Below are positions 41,795 through 50,941 of a DNA stretch of 64,000 nucleotides, in pieces. The translations under genes and the position numbers were made by a program. This DNA comes from Streptomyces chromofuscus (GTDB lineage Bacteria; Actinomycetota; Actinomycetes; Streptomycetales; Streptomycetaceae), in NCBI RefSeq assembly GCF_015160875.1, contig NZ_CP063374.1, forward strand, positions 5,087,501 to 5,151,500, given 5' to 3'. How positions within the stretch are numbered: position 1 is the first letter of the stretch; each line of letters starts with the position of its first letter. Below the pieces are notes generated by a model. It ran no database searches, was not told where the DNA came from, and saw nothing but the letters and a program-made list of their open reading frames with translations.

Positions 41795-41798
41795 CAAC

Positions 41799-41831
41799 GA
41801 GGGCGCCCGGCACACAACGCCGGGCGCCCTC
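41799..41831 (+). terminator. Terminator after the PBP gene
   Basis: Perfect 13-bp stem GAGGGCGCCCGGC / GCCGGGCGCCCTC with a 7-base loop, beginning five bases after the stop codon. It also faces the convergent phosphatase gene. Confidence 0.8.
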
Positions 41832-41840
41832 AAGGCTCTC

Positions 41841-41882
41841 AGGGGCGCGGGGAACCGCGCGAGAAGCCGCCCACAACCCGCA
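41841..41882. repeat. Dispersed Streptomyces intergenic repeat (GGGGCGCGGGGAAC type)
   Basis: The stretch AGGGGCGCGGGGAACCGCGC and the following GAGAAGCCGCCCACAACCCG resemble a short repeat found between many Streptomyces genes. It has a hairpin core GCGCGG-GGAA-CCGCGC. Recognition is from memory. Confidence 0.55.
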
Positions 41883-41923
41883 CGCGCCGTACGTCACGAG
41901 CCCCTACGGCGCACTCGCGGCCC

Positions 41924-44029
41924 CTACCCGCGATTCAGCTCGAACCACACGACCTTCCCGGTGCTGAGCCGAGTCGCCCCCCACCGCCGGGCCATCCGGT
42001 TCACCAGATACAGCCCACGCCCGCCCTCGTCGGTGGCCCGGGCCTGCCGCAGCCGGGGCAGCTGCGGCACGTCGTCGCCCACCTCGCAGCGCAGCACGTC
42101 CGTCCGCAGCAACCGCAACGTCACCGGCCGCGACGCATAGCGCACGGCGTTCGTCACGACCTCGCTGACCAGCAGCTCGACGGAGTCCGTCAGCTCGTCC
42201 ATCCCCCACCGGGCCAGCGCGCGCCGGGCCAGCCGGCGGGCCTTGCCCGGCGCCATCTCCTCCGGCTCCAGGAACCAGTACGCCACGTCACTCGGCGCGA
42301 TCCCGTCGAACCGGGCGGCGAGCAGCGCGATGTCGTCGTCCCGGTCACCCGGCCCGAGCATGTCCAGCACCTCGTCGCACAGCGCTTCCAGCGGCGGTGG
42401 ATGGTCCGGGCCCGTGAGCTGCGCGGTCGCGGCGAGCTTCTCCCGCAGCTGCTCTATGCCGGTCCACACGTCCCGCAGCCGGGACTCGACCAGCCCGTCC
42501 GTGTACAGCAGCAGCGTTGCCCCGGCCGGCGCGTCCAGCTCCACCGCCTCGAAGTCGACGCCGCCGACGCCGATCGGCGCGCCCGCCGGGACCCGCAGCA
42601 CCTCGGCCCGCCCGCCCAGGTGCAGCAGCACCGGCGGCGGATGGCCCGCGTTGGCGATGGTGATCCGGTGCGCCACCGGGTCGTACACGGCGTACAGGCA
42701 GGTCGCCATGCGGTCGGTGCCGAGCCGTTGCGCCTGTTCGTCGAGGTGGTGCAGCACCTCCTGCGGTGGCAGGTCGAGTCCGGCGAGCGTCTGCGCCGTC
42801 GTCCGCAGCTGGCCCATGATCGCGGCGGACGTCATGGAGTGCCCCATCACGTCGCCGACGACGAGCGCGACCCGGCTGCCGGGCAGCGGGATGGCGTCGT
42901 ACCAGTCGCCGCCGACCCGCGCGGTCTCGGCGGCCGGCAGGTAGCGCGAGGCCAGCCGGACGCCCGTCGGCTGCGGCAGGGTCTCGGGAAGCATGGTGCG
43001 CTGCAGCTCGTCGGCGATGTACGCCTCCCGCCCGTACAGCACCGCCTTGTCGATGCCGAGCGCGCTGTGCGTGGCGAGCTGGGCGGCGATGAGCAGGTCG
43101 TCGGCCTCGAACGGGATCCGCTCGGGGCGGCGCAGGAACACCGCGGCGCCGATGACGCGGCGGCGGCCCCGCAGCGGGGCCAGGATGGCCCGCTGGCCGG
43201 CCGGGATCACCGACTCGCCGTGCTCGCCGAGCAGTTCGGGCAGCGCGGCGCGCGCGGCGGGCGCGTCGGCGAAGACCGGCCGCACCCCGCGCAGCACCTC
43301 GGCGAGCGCGCCACCGGGCCGGACCTCGCACAGCTCGGCGGTCAGCGTCGACAACTCCGACGGCTCCGGCTGGAGCATCGGCAGGAAGCCGCCCTCGGTG
43401 TCCCGCTCCTCGGGGATCCGGTCGGTGCGCCGCAGCCGCAGCACGACCGGGCCCGTGGGCCGCTCGTCGCCGACCGGCAGCGGGTCGCGCAGGTAGACGA
43501 GGATCGCGTCGGAGAAGGTCGGCACGGTCGCCCGGCACAGCCCCATCACGATCTCGTCGAGGTCGATGCCGCGGGCGATCCGCCGGGTGGCCGCGCCCAC
43601 GAAGCGCAGCCGGTCGCCGTCCCGCCGCATCGGCGTGGGGCGGCCGAGCGGGGAGGCCTGGCCGGTACGGCGTTCCTGTCCGCCGGGGCCGGAACGCTCC
43701 GGGTCGCTGCCGGGCTGCGCCGGGATGACCTCCGGGGCGGGGCGCGGGCGGTGGTCGCCCGCGCTCGGCTTCGTTCGAGCCGGAGGTGACCCCATCGGCT
43801 CGTCGGCGGCCGGCTGGGAGTGCTCGGGGCCGGCGCCGTCTCCGGGCGTCACGGACGTGCCCGAGGGCGTCTCACCGGTGCTGCGGGCCTGCGCCGGTAA
43901 GGCGGCGGCACCGGGCGCCGGCGGAGCCGCCGGGGAACGCAGGAGCGCCCCGCGGGGATCCGCGGGGTCGATGCCCGCCTGGGGGCGCTCGAAAGAGGTC
44001 GGCTGCTCCGTCACGCGTGTCGCATCCAT
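41924..44029 (-). CDS. SpoIIE-type PP2C phosphatase with GAF and HATPase domains
   Basis: A 701-residue cytoplasmic signalling protein. The first 170 residues are Pro/Gly-rich. A GAF domain spans about 185-340 (GAATRRIARGIDLDEIVMGL, RAILAPLRGRRRVIGAAVFL). The PP2C/SpoIIE domain (350-570) has ASRYLPAAETARVGGDWYDA, VVGDVMGHSMTSAAIMGQLR and ITIANAGHPPPVLL with metal-binding Asp residues. The HATPase (580-700) has LVSEVVTNAVRYASRPVTLR and GRGLYLVNRMARRWG. Such proteins dephosphorylate anti-anti-sigma factors and may also phosphorylate them. Start ATG 44029 is preferred; GTG 44056 is in frame. Confidence 0.9.
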   Translation of the reverse strand: MDATRVTEQPTSFERPQAGIDPADPRGALLRSPAAPPAPGAAALPAQARSTGETPSGTSVTPGDGAGPEHSQPAADEPMGSPPARTKPSAGDHRPRPAPEVIPAQPGSDPERSGPGGQERRTGQASPLGRPTPMRRDGDRLRFVGAATRRIARGIDLDEIVMGLCRATVPTFSDAILVYLRDPLPVGDERPTGPVVLRLRRTDRIPEERDTEGGFLPMLQPEPSELSTLTAELCEVRPGGALAEVLRGVRPVFADAPAARAALPELLGEHGESVIPAGQRAILAPLRGRRRVIGAAVFLRRPERIPFEADDLLIAAQLATHSALGIDKAVLYGREAYIADELQRTMLPETLPQPTGVRLASRYLPAAETARVGGDWYDAIPLPGSRVALVVGDVMGHSMTSAAIMGQLRTTAQTLAGLDLPPQEVLHHLDEQAQRLGTDRMATCLYAVYDPVAHRITIANAGHPPPVLLHLGGRAEVLRVPAGAPIGVGGVDFEAVELDAPAGATLLLYTDGLVESRLRDVWTGIEQLREKLAATAQLTGPDHPPPLEALCDEVLDMLGPGDRDDDIALLAARFDGIAPSDVAYWFLEPEEMAPGKARRLARRALARWGMDELTDSVELLVSEVVTNAVRYASRPVTLRLLRTDVLRCEVGDDVPQLPRLRQARATDEGGRGLYLVNRMARRWGATRLSTGKVVWFELNRG

Positions 44030-44358
44030 CCGTCCGGGCCCGTGCGCGCCTTGCACCGCGCGTGCAGTTCGTCCCGCAGAGATCCCGATACCCCGAATAC
44101 GTGCCCCAGGAACGGAATTACCGGGCGGTCAGCGGCTGTTCGTCCGCCACCGGCGGACCGGCCGCGGCCCTCGGTGTCCGCACCGGGAGTCCCGCCTGTG
44201 GCGCAGGCCCTGCGGGTGTTGCCCTCGTACCCCTCGCTCACGTCCTGCCGCCCCTCGGTGACATCCGGTCAAGCACACTGCGCGCCCCGCGAGTTGCCAC
44301 CGCGCGACCCTTGCGGAGGACGATCCTACGTTTCCTGCCCGGGGGCGCAGCAAGGGTC

Positions 44359-45051
44359 TCATGAGGACACATGCGCAGGCGTACGATCCCAGTCCTCCGG
44401 AAGCGAGGGTACGGTCCAGGCCGGATCGGGACGCCAGCGCGGCCAGTCGTCCGAGAACGGCGGCCCCCAGGCGCGGATCACCTCCACCGCGGCCCGCCCC
44501 GCCGCCCGCACCCGTCCGGCCTGCGCGGCGTCCATCAGGCCGTCCCGCTGGGCCTGCGCGAACTCGTCCTCGTCGCGCCACTGCCAACTGCGGTCCGGGT
44601 GCACCGAGATGTCGAGAAAGTGATCCTCGGAGTCGACCCCGCCGTCCCAGCGCGCCAGCGGCTGCTCGAGGTTGACGTACCAGTTCTTGAACCGCCAGCC
44701 CGGGTCCCAGAACAGCCACACCGACCACGGCTCCCCGGGCCGGGCCAGCTTCAGCACGCCGGTGCCGAACCAGCGGTCCCGCTGCACGGTCCGCGCCTTG
44801 GTGTAGCGCGACTCCAGCGGCTCCAGGTGCACCGGCGTCCCGTCGGCGAGGACCGGCTTGACGCACTCCGTGCCCGGCGCCATCCACACGGCGAGCAGGT
44901 CGGGGTCGTCGCGTACGACGGTGACGGGGCGGGCGATGTGGAAGCGGTCGCCTGCGTTCTCCCGGTAGCGCCACAGGATGTGACTGCCCGGGGCCCAGAA
45001 GGCCGGTGCCCCGCCCGCTTCCACGCGTCTCATCGCTCCGTCTTCCGCCAT
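44359..45051 (-). CDS. DUF402 (FomD-like) phosphohydrolase
   Basis: A 230-residue protein with the DUF402 core: WRYRENAGDRFHIARPVTVV, YTKARTVQRDRWFGTGVLKL, FKNWYVNLEQPLARWDGGVD and the acidic metal site EDHFLDISVHPDRSWQWRDE with DEFAQA. Established relatives hydrolyse nucleotide-linked phosphates or NDPs with Mn/Co. The gene stands 300 bp from the phosphatase gene; that gap (44030-44358) shows no gene. Confidence 0.85.
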   Translation of the reverse strand: MAEDGAMRRVEAGGAPAFWAPGSHILWRYRENAGDRFHIARPVTVVRDDPDLLAVWMAPGTECVKPVLADGTPVHLEPLESRYTKARTVQRDRWFGTGVLKLARPGEPWSVWLFWDPGWRFKNWYVNLEQPLARWDGGVDSEDHFLDISVHPDRSWQWRDEDEFAQAQRDGLMDAAQAGRVRAAGRAAVEVIRAWGPPFSDDWPRWRPDPAWTVPSLPEDWDRTPAHVSS

Positions 45052-45133
45052 GCACAGATATTAGGTGTCCCAGGCATACGACGCTGCGGCGCGCGTCACG
45101 GTTCGCGCGCCGCTCGCACCCGCGCCGCGCCGG

Positions 45134-46519
45134 TCACGGACGGGTCATCCGCAGCACGTCCAGCGCCTCGTCGAGTTGCTCCACCGTGAGGTCGCCGCGC
45201 TCCACGTACCCGTTCTCCAGCACGACCTGACGGATCGTCTTGCGCTCGGCCAGCGACTTCTTGGCGACCTTCGCGGCCTCCTCGTAGCCGATGTACTGGT
45301 TCAGCGGGGTGACCACGGAGGGCGAGGACTCGGCGTACTCGCGGGCGCGTTCGCGGTTGGCGGTGATGCCGTCGACGGTGCGGTCGGCCAGCAGCCGCGC
45401 GGCGTTGGCCAGCAGCCGGACGGACTCCAGCACGTTCTTCGCGATGACCGGGAGCATCACGTTCAGCTCGAAGTTGCCGGAGGCGCCGGCTGTGGCGACG
45501 GTGGTGTCGTTGCCGACGACCTGCGCGCAGACCATGAGCACGGCCTCCGGGACGACCGGGTTCACCTTGCCGGGCATGATCGACGAACCGGGCTGGAGGT
45601 CGGGCAGGTTGATCTCGGCGAGCCCGGTGCGCGGCCCGGACGACATCCAGCGCAGATCGTTGGCGATCTTCGTCAGTCCGACCGCGATGGTGCGCAGCTG
45701 CCCGCTGGTCTCGACGACGCCGTCCCGGGCGCCCTGCGCCTCGAAGTGGTTGCGGGCCTCGGTGAGCGGCAGCCCGGTGGCGCGGGCGACCTCCGCGATC
45801 ACGGCCGCCGGGAAGCCGGGCGGGGTGTTGATACCGGTACCGACCGCCGTGCCGCCGAGCGGCAGTTCCGCGAGCCGGGGCAGCGAGGCCTCCAGCCGCT
45901 CGATGCCGTACCGCACCTGGGCGGCGTACCCGCCGAACTCCTGCCCCAGCGTCACGGGCGTGGCGTCCATCAGGTGGGTCCGCCCCGACTTCACCACGTC
46001 GGCGAACTCCTCCGCCTTGTGCTCCAGGGACTCGGCGAGGTGCCTCAGCGCGGGGATCAGGTCGCGCAGGACGGCGGCCGTGGCGGCGATGTGCAGGGAG
46101 GAGGGGAAGACGTCGTTGGACGACTGGGACGCGTTGACGTGGTCGTTGGGGTGGACGCCCCGGCCGAGCCGCTCGCTCGCGAGGGTCGCGATGACCTCGT
46201 TGGTGTTCATGTTGGACGAGGTGCCGGAGCCCGTCTGGAACACGTCCACGGGGAAGTGGTCGTCCCACCGCCCCTCGGCGACCTCCCGGGCCGCCTCCTG
46301 GACGGCCTCGGCGATGTCCTTGTCGAGGACGCCGAGCCGGGCGTTGACGGTCGCGGCCGCGGCCTTGATGCGCGCGAGGGCCTCGATGTGGGCACGCTCC
46401 AGCCGCTGCCCGGAGACGGGGAAGTTCTCCACGGCCCGCTGCGTCTGCGCCCGCCACTTGGCGTCCGCCGGGACCCTGACCTCGCCCATGGAGTCGTGCT
46501 CGATGCGGTATTCACTCAT
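45134..46519 (-). CDS. fumC: Class II fumarate hydratase (FumC)
   Basis: A 461-residue iron-independent fumarase interconverting fumarate and malate in the TCA cycle. It matches the family over its full length: SGSGTSSNMNTNEVIATLAS-like region (QTGSGTSSNMNTNEVI), SQSSNDVFPSSLHIAAT, GRTHLMDATPVTLGQEFGGY with the catalytic His region, and the signature GSSIMPGKVNPVVPE. I use ATG 46519 (MSEYRIEHDSMGEVRVP); an upstream in-frame ATG at 46600 lacks conservation. The class I enzyme is encoded 123 bp upstream on the same strand. Confidence 0.97.
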   Translation of the reverse strand: MSEYRIEHDSMGEVRVPADAKWRAQTQRAVENFPVSGQRLERAHIEALARIKAAAATVNARLGVLDKDIAEAVQEAAREVAEGRWDDHFPVDVFQTGSGTSSNMNTNEVIATLASERLGRGVHPNDHVNASQSSNDVFPSSLHIAATAAVLRDLIPALRHLAESLEHKAEEFADVVKSGRTHLMDATPVTLGQEFGGYAAQVRYGIERLEASLPRLAELPLGGTAVGTGINTPPGFPAAVIAEVARATGLPLTEARNHFEAQGARDGVVETSGQLRTIAVGLTKIANDLRWMSSGPRTGLAEINLPDLQPGSSIMPGKVNPVVPEAVLMVCAQVVGNDTTVATAGASGNFELNVMLPVIAKNVLESVRLLANAARLLADRTVDGITANRERAREYAESSPSVVTPLNQYIGYEEAAKVAKKSLAERKTIRQVVLENGYVERGDLTVEQLDEALDVLRMTRP

Positions 46520-46642
46520 ACCGGCTACAGCGATCCGAGCGGCGGGGATGTTCCGGATGCCCGTCCCGAACGGGACCGTTCCCCGAAGGACGGAAAGCAC
46601 AGGGGCGGCGGGGCGAAAACGGCCCCGCCGCCGCTGAAGGCA

Positions 46643-48310
46643 CTACGCCAGTCCGGGCCCGCGCACCGGGATCGTCGTGAAGGTCGGCTGCGGGGCGGGG
46701 TCCTGGAAGAAGTCGTTGCCCTTGTCGTCGACCACGATGAACGCCGGGAAGTCCTCGACCTCGATCTTCCAGACGGCCTCCATGCCGAGCTCCTCGTACT
46801 CGACGACCTCGACCTTCTTGATGCAGTCCTGGGCGAGGCGGGCGGCGGGGCCGCCGATGGAGCCCAGGTAGAAGCCGCCGTGCGTGCCGCAGGCGTCCGT
46901 GACCTGCTTGCTGCGGTTGCCCTTGGCCAGCATCACCTTCGAGCCGCCCGCCGCCTGGAACTGCTCGACGTAGGAGTCCATCCGGCCGGCCGTGGTCGGG
47001 CCGAAGGAGCCGGAGGCGTAGCCCTCGGGGGTCTTCGCGGGGCCGGCGTAGTACACCGGGTGGTCCTTCAGGTACTGCGGCATCTCCTCGCCCGCGTCCA
47101 GCCGCTCCTTGATCTTGGCGTGCGCGATGTCACGGGCCACGACCAGCGGGCCGGTGAGCGAGAGCCGGGTCTTGACCGGGTACTTGGTCAGCTCGGCGAG
47201 GATGTCGTCCATCGGCTGGTTGAGGTCGATCCGCACGACGTCGCCGGACTCGTCCAGGTGCTCGTCGGTCGTCTCCGGCAGGAAGCGCGCCGGGTCGGTC
47301 TCGAGCTGCTCCAGGAAGACGCCCTCCGCCGTGATCTTGGCGACCGCCTGCCGGTCCGCCGAGCAGGACACGGCGATGGCGACCGGGCAGGACGCGCCGT
47401 GCCGGGGGAGGCGGATCACCCGGACGTCGTGGCAGAAGTACTTGCCGCCGAACTGGGCGCCGATACCGATCTTCTGCGTCAGCTCGAAGACCTTCTCCTC
47501 GAGCTCCTTGTCCCGGAAGCCGTGCCCGAGCGGCGAGCCCTCGGTGGGGATCTCGTCCAGGTAGTGCGCGGAGGCGTACTTCGCGGTCTTCAGCGCGTAC
47601 TCGGCGCTCGTCCCGCCGACCACGATCGCCAGGTGGTACGGCGGGCAGGCGGCCGTGCCCAGCGAACGGATCTTCTCCTCCAGGAACTTCATCATGGAGG
47701 CCTCGTTCAGGACGGCCTTGGTCTCCTGGTAGAGGAAGGACTTGTTGGCGCTGCCGCCGCCCTTGGCCATGAACAGGAACTTGTAGGCGCCGCCGTCGGT
47801 GGCGTACAGCTCGATCTGCGCCGGGAGGTTGGAGCCGGTGTTCTTCTCCTCCCACATGGTCAGCGGGGCCATCTGGGAGTAGCGCAGGTTCAGCTTGGTG
47901 TACGCGTCGAAGATGCCCTTGGACAGCGCCTTCTCGTCCTCGCCCGTGGTGAGGACGTTCTGTCCGCGCTTGCCCATGACGATGGCCGTGCCGGTGTCCT
48001 GGCACATGGGCAGCACGCCCGCGGCGGCGATGTTGGCGTTCTTCAGCAGGTCCAGGGCGACGAACTTGTCGTTGGCCGAGGCCTCCGGGTCGTCGATGAT
48101 CCGCCGCAGCTGGGCCAGGTGCGGCGGGCGCAGGTAGTGCTGGATGTCGTGGATGGCCTCCTCGGCGAGCTTGCGCAGCGCCTCGGGCTCGACCTTGAGG
48201 AACGTCCGCCCGTCGGCCTCGAAGGTGGAGACACCCTCGGAGGTCACCAGCCGGTACGGGGTGGTGTCCTCTCCCATGGGGAGCAGATCGGTGTACTCGA
48301 ACTCAGGCAT
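46643..48310 (-). CDS. fumB: Class I [4Fe-4S] fumarate hydratase
   Basis: A 555-residue single-chain fumarase. The Fe-S cysteines are in LPMCQDTGTAIVMGKRGQ, LGTAACPPYHLAIVVGG and TDACGTHGGFYLGSIGG, and GTSGEYALKTAK-like binding region reads GGTSAEYALKTAKYA. The alpha and beta parts are fused as in most bacterial single-chain forms. ATG 48310 has AGGAA eight bases before it, while ATG 48319 overlaps that ribosome site. It is likely the oxygen-sensitive counterpart of FumC next to it. Confidence 0.96.
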   Translation of the reverse strand: MPEFEYTDLLPMGEDTTPYRLVTSEGVSTFEADGRTFLKVEPEALRKLAEEAIHDIQHYLRPPHLAQLRRIIDDPEASANDKFVALDLLKNANIAAAGVLPMCQDTGTAIVMGKRGQNVLTTGEDEKALSKGIFDAYTKLNLRYSQMAPLTMWEEKNTGSNLPAQIELYATDGGAYKFLFMAKGGGSANKSFLYQETKAVLNEASMMKFLEEKIRSLGTAACPPYHLAIVVGGTSAEYALKTAKYASAHYLDEIPTEGSPLGHGFRDKELEEKVFELTQKIGIGAQFGGKYFCHDVRVIRLPRHGASCPVAIAVSCSADRQAVAKITAEGVFLEQLETDPARFLPETTDEHLDESGDVVRIDLNQPMDDILAELTKYPVKTRLSLTGPLVVARDIAHAKIKERLDAGEEMPQYLKDHPVYYAGPAKTPEGYASGSFGPTTAGRMDSYVEQFQAAGGSKVMLAKGNRSKQVTDACGTHGGFYLGSIGGPAARLAQDCIKKVEVVEYEELGMEAVWKIEVEDFPAFIVVDDKGNDFFQDPAPQPTFTTIPVRGPGLA

Positions 48311-48455
48311 CGCGCCCATTCCTCACTCACGGCAGACAGCGGCCGGCCTCCATTGGCAAGCGTCCACCAGCGTAGGACGTGCCGCCGACGGCGAGGTTGT
48401 GAGGTAAGGCTCAGTTCTGCGGCCCCCTGGGGTGTCGCGATCTATCGTGTTTGGG

Positions 48456-48461
48456 TACGCT
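48456..48461 (+). promoter_or_regulatory. -10 element of a leaderless transcript
   Basis: TACGCT ends six bases before the GTG of the DUF1707 gene. This spacing puts transcription start at the initiation codon. No Shine-Dalgarno sequence is present. The -35 is not obvious. Confidence 0.55.
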
Positions 48462-48467
48462 GCTGTC

Positions 48468-49151
48468 GTGGACCTTCAGAAGCAGACCGCGCCCGTCTCC
48501 GAGCTCCGCGCCTCCGACGCCGACCGCGACCGCTTCGCGGACATCCTGCGCGACGCCCTCGCCGAGGGCCGCCTCACCGCGGAGGAGCACGCCGAGCGGG
48601 TGGAGGGTGTCTACCGCGCCAAGACGGTCGGCGAACTCGAGCCGTACGTGCGGGACCTGCCCGGCGCGCACCAGGCCCGCGCGACCCCCACATACGTCTC
48701 CGCGCCCCGGCGTCCGACGGCCGGCGCGATACCGGCGGAGCCGGACGAGAACGTGATCGCGGTGTTCAGCGCCTCGCTGCGCAAGGGGCGCTGGCGGGCG
48801 GGCCGCCGTCTCCACGTCTACTCGATCTTCGGCAGCGTCGAGATCGACCTCAGCGAGGCGATCTTCGAGTACCAGCAGGTCGTCATCAAGGCGTGGTCCG
48901 TCTTCGGCAACGTCGAGGTCCGCGTGCCGGAGAACGTCTCGCTGCGCGGCACGGGCGGGGGAATCCTCGGCAACTTCGAGGTGGACACGCTGGACGCGAC
49001 GGACCCCGACGCGCCCGTCGTCTTCGTGGACGGCTGGGCCGTCCTCGGCAACATCGAGGCGCGGCCGAAGCGCGGGAAGCTCGTGGCGGACATCCTCGAC
49101 CGGGTGCAGCGCAAGGTCGACAAGGGTCTGCGTAAGCACTTGGACCGTTGA
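48468..49151 (+). CDS. DUF1707 protein with LiaF-like C-terminal domain
   Basis: A 227-residue protein. Residues 9-62 are DUF1707 (ELRASDADRDRFADILRDAL, GRLTAEEHAERVEGVYRA). Residues 100-200 form the beta-helix-like DUF2154/LiaF C-terminal domain (VIAVFSASLRKGRWRAGRRL, VYSIFGSVEIDLSEAIFEYQ, VFVDGWAVLGNIEARPKRG). No membrane helix is present, unlike LiaF proper. It probably acts at the inner membrane face in envelope stress. GTG 48468 is used since the promoter sits directly upstream. Confidence 0.9.
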   Translation: MDLQKQTAPVSELRASDADRDRFADILRDALAEGRLTAEEHAERVEGVYRAKTVGELEPYVRDLPGAHQARATPTYVSAPRRPTAGAIPAEPDENVIAVFSASLRKGRWRAGRRLHVYSIFGSVEIDLSEAIFEYQQVVIKAWSVFGNVEVRVPENVSLRGTGGGILGNFEVDTLDATDPDAPVVFVDGWAVLGNIEARPKRGKLVADILDRVQRKVDKGLRKHLDR

Positions 49152-49326
49152 CGGTCGTGAAGCCGGGCTGATGCCGAGGGGATTCGGTCACGGTCCGCCC
49201 CCGGTCCGGCGGCGCATCCTCACCTCCGGATTCCGGTGGTCGGGAACTCCCTGCATAGGCGCGCGTACAGCGGGTAGACCTTGCTGCATCGTCTCTCGCT
49301 CGCGAAGCCGTCGTCAGGAGTAGACC

Positions 49327-49704
49327 GTGCTGCAACCGCCGCAAACGTCCCTGCAGGTAGCTGGCGTTCCGGCCCAGCGGGTGCCGGCGCGAGACAGGGA
49401 CCAAGACGCCCCTTGGCACACGGAGGCCGTGTGCCGGCGCGACGAGGCCGGCCTGTTCTTCGCGCCGTCCAAGGAGCCGACGGCCGCCCGGCTCTCCCGG
49501 GAGGAGGCGGCCAAGCGGGTCTGCTCCCGCTGTCCCGTCATGGTCGAGTGCCGCGAACACGCCCTGCTCCAGCCCGAGCCGTACGGCGTCTGGGGCGGTC
49601 TCACCGCCGCCGAACGCCGCGTGGTCCTGGCCAGGCGTCGCCGCCGCGAACTGGAACTGAAGAAGGCAGCCCGGGCGAACAACCGCATAGCGGCGGCGGG
49701 CTGA
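49327..49704 (+). CDS. WhiB-family iron-sulfur transcription factor
   Basis: A 125-residue WhiB-like protein. The four cluster cysteines are in EAVCRRDE and KRVCSRCPVMVECREHAL (Cx2Cx5C), followed by the beta-turn GVWGGLTAAERR and an Arg/Lys-rich C-terminus. All four Cys are intact. AGGAG six bases before the GTG fits the start. Wbl proteins bind the principal sigma factor to redirect transcription in development or stress. It is convergent with glpX. Confidence 0.95.
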   Translation: MLQPPQTSLQVAGVPAQRVPARDRDQDAPWHTEAVCRRDEAGLFFAPSKEPTAARLSREEAAKRVCSRCPVMVECREHALLQPEPYGVWGGLTAAERRVVLARRRRRELELKKAARANNRIAAAG

Positions 49705-49724
49705 CCCGCCGGCCCACGCGAAGA

Positions 49725-49754
49725 AAGGCGCCCCCTCCGCACAGGGGGCGCCTT
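49725..49754. terminator. Bidirectional terminator between whiB-like gene and glpX
   Basis: Perfect 12-bp stem AAGGCGCCCCCT / AGGGGGCGCCTT with a 6-base loop, 20 bp after one stop and 29 bp from the other. TTCTC follows on the plus strand and TTCTTC on the minus strand. Confidence 0.8.
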
Positions 49755-49783
49755 CTCGATGCCGCGAGAACGCGGGTTTGCGC

Positions 49784-50815
49784 CTACTTCGCCCGGTCGA
49801 AGTCGATCGCGCTGTACGCCCGCAGCTTGCTCAGCCGGTGCTCGGAGTCGATCCGCCGCACGGTCCCCGACTTGGACCGCATCACGATGGAGTCGGTGGT
49901 GGCCGTCTCCGACCGGTACCGCACGCCCCGCAGCAGCTCTCCGTCGGTGATGCCGGTGGCCACGAAGAACACGTTCTCCCCGGTCACCAGGTCCTCGGTG
50001 TGCAGCACGCGGTCCAGGTCGTGCCCGGCGTCGATCGCCCGCTGCCGCTCCTCCTCGTCCTTGGGCCACAGCTTGCCCTGGATCGTTCCCCCGAGGCACT
50101 TCACGGCGCAGGCCGAGATGATCCCCTCGGGCGTCCCGCCGATCCCCAGCAGCAGGTCCACGCCCGTGCCCTCGCGCAGCGCCAGGATGGAGCCCGCGAC
50201 GTCGCCGTCGGAGATCAGCTTGATGCGGGCACCCGTCTCGCGGATCTCCTGGATGAGTCCCTCGTGCCGGGGCCGGTCGAGGATGACAACGGTCACGTCC
50301 TCCGGCGTCGACCGCTTGGCCTTGGCGACCCGCCGGATGTTCACGGACACCGGCGCGTCGATGTCGACGAAGTCGGCCGCCTCGGGCCCGGTGACCAGCT
50401 TGTCCATGTAGAACACGGCGGACGGGTCGAACATCGACCCCCGCTCGGCGGCTGCCAGCACCGCGATCGCGTTCGGCATGCCCTTCGCGGTGAGGGTCGT
50501 ACCGTCGATCGGGTCGACGGCGATGTCGCACTCGGGCCCGGTCCCGTCGCCGACGCGCTCCCCGTTGAAGAGCATCGGCGCCTCGTCCTTCTCGCCCTCC
50601 CCGATGACGACGACGCCGTTCATGGACACGGTGGAGACAAGGGTGCGCATCGCGCGCACGGCGGCGCCGTCGGCGCCGTTCTTGTCACCGCGCCCCACCC
50701 AGCGGCCCGCGGCCATCGCCGCGGCCTCCGTCACCCGGACGAGTTCCAGGGCGAGGTTGCGGTCGGGGGCCTCGGAAGGGACATCGAGTTCGGACGGCAA
50801 GTGATGCTCGGTCAT
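49784..50815 (-). CDS. glpX: Class II fructose-1,6-bisphosphatase (GlpX)
   Basis: A 343-residue gluconeogenic enzyme. ELVRVTEAAAMAAGRWVGRG, metal site VVIGEGEKDEAPMLFNGERV, DIAVDPIDGTTLTAKGMPNA and ILRGEGTGVDLLLGIGGTPEG-like region are all conserved. It converts fructose 1,6-bisphosphate to fructose 6-phosphate with Mn2+. AAAGG lies nine bases before the ATG. The class I enzyme is typically absent in actinobacteria, so this is probably the main FBPase. Confidence 0.97.
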   Translation of the reverse strand: MTEHHLPSELDVPSEAPDRNLALELVRVTEAAAMAAGRWVGRGDKNGADGAAVRAMRTLVSTVSMNGVVVIGEGEKDEAPMLFNGERVGDGTGPECDIAVDPIDGTTLTAKGMPNAIAVLAAAERGSMFDPSAVFYMDKLVTGPEAADFVDIDAPVSVNIRRVAKAKRSTPEDVTVVILDRPRHEGLIQEIRETGARIKLISDGDVAGSILALREGTGVDLLLGIGGTPEGIISACAVKCLGGTIQGKLWPKDEEERQRAIDAGHDLDRVLHTEDLVTGENVFFVATGITDGELLRGVRYRSETATTDSIVMRSKSGTVRRIDSEHRLSKLRAYSAIDFDRAK

Positions 50816-50941
50816 CGGAGCGCACCTTTCTGATACGACGACGGCCGGATGAGGGTTCGCGGCCGACTCTATCGTCAGATCGACAGAATGAGCAGAGCCC
50901 CCCACGGATGAGCGGCCGGGGCACCTGCGACGATAGGACGC

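Noticed and set aside
45065..49135. A 1356-codon plus-strand open frame
   Set aside because: It is antisense to the two fumarase genes, which have full family motifs; the frame is a GC-bias shadow.
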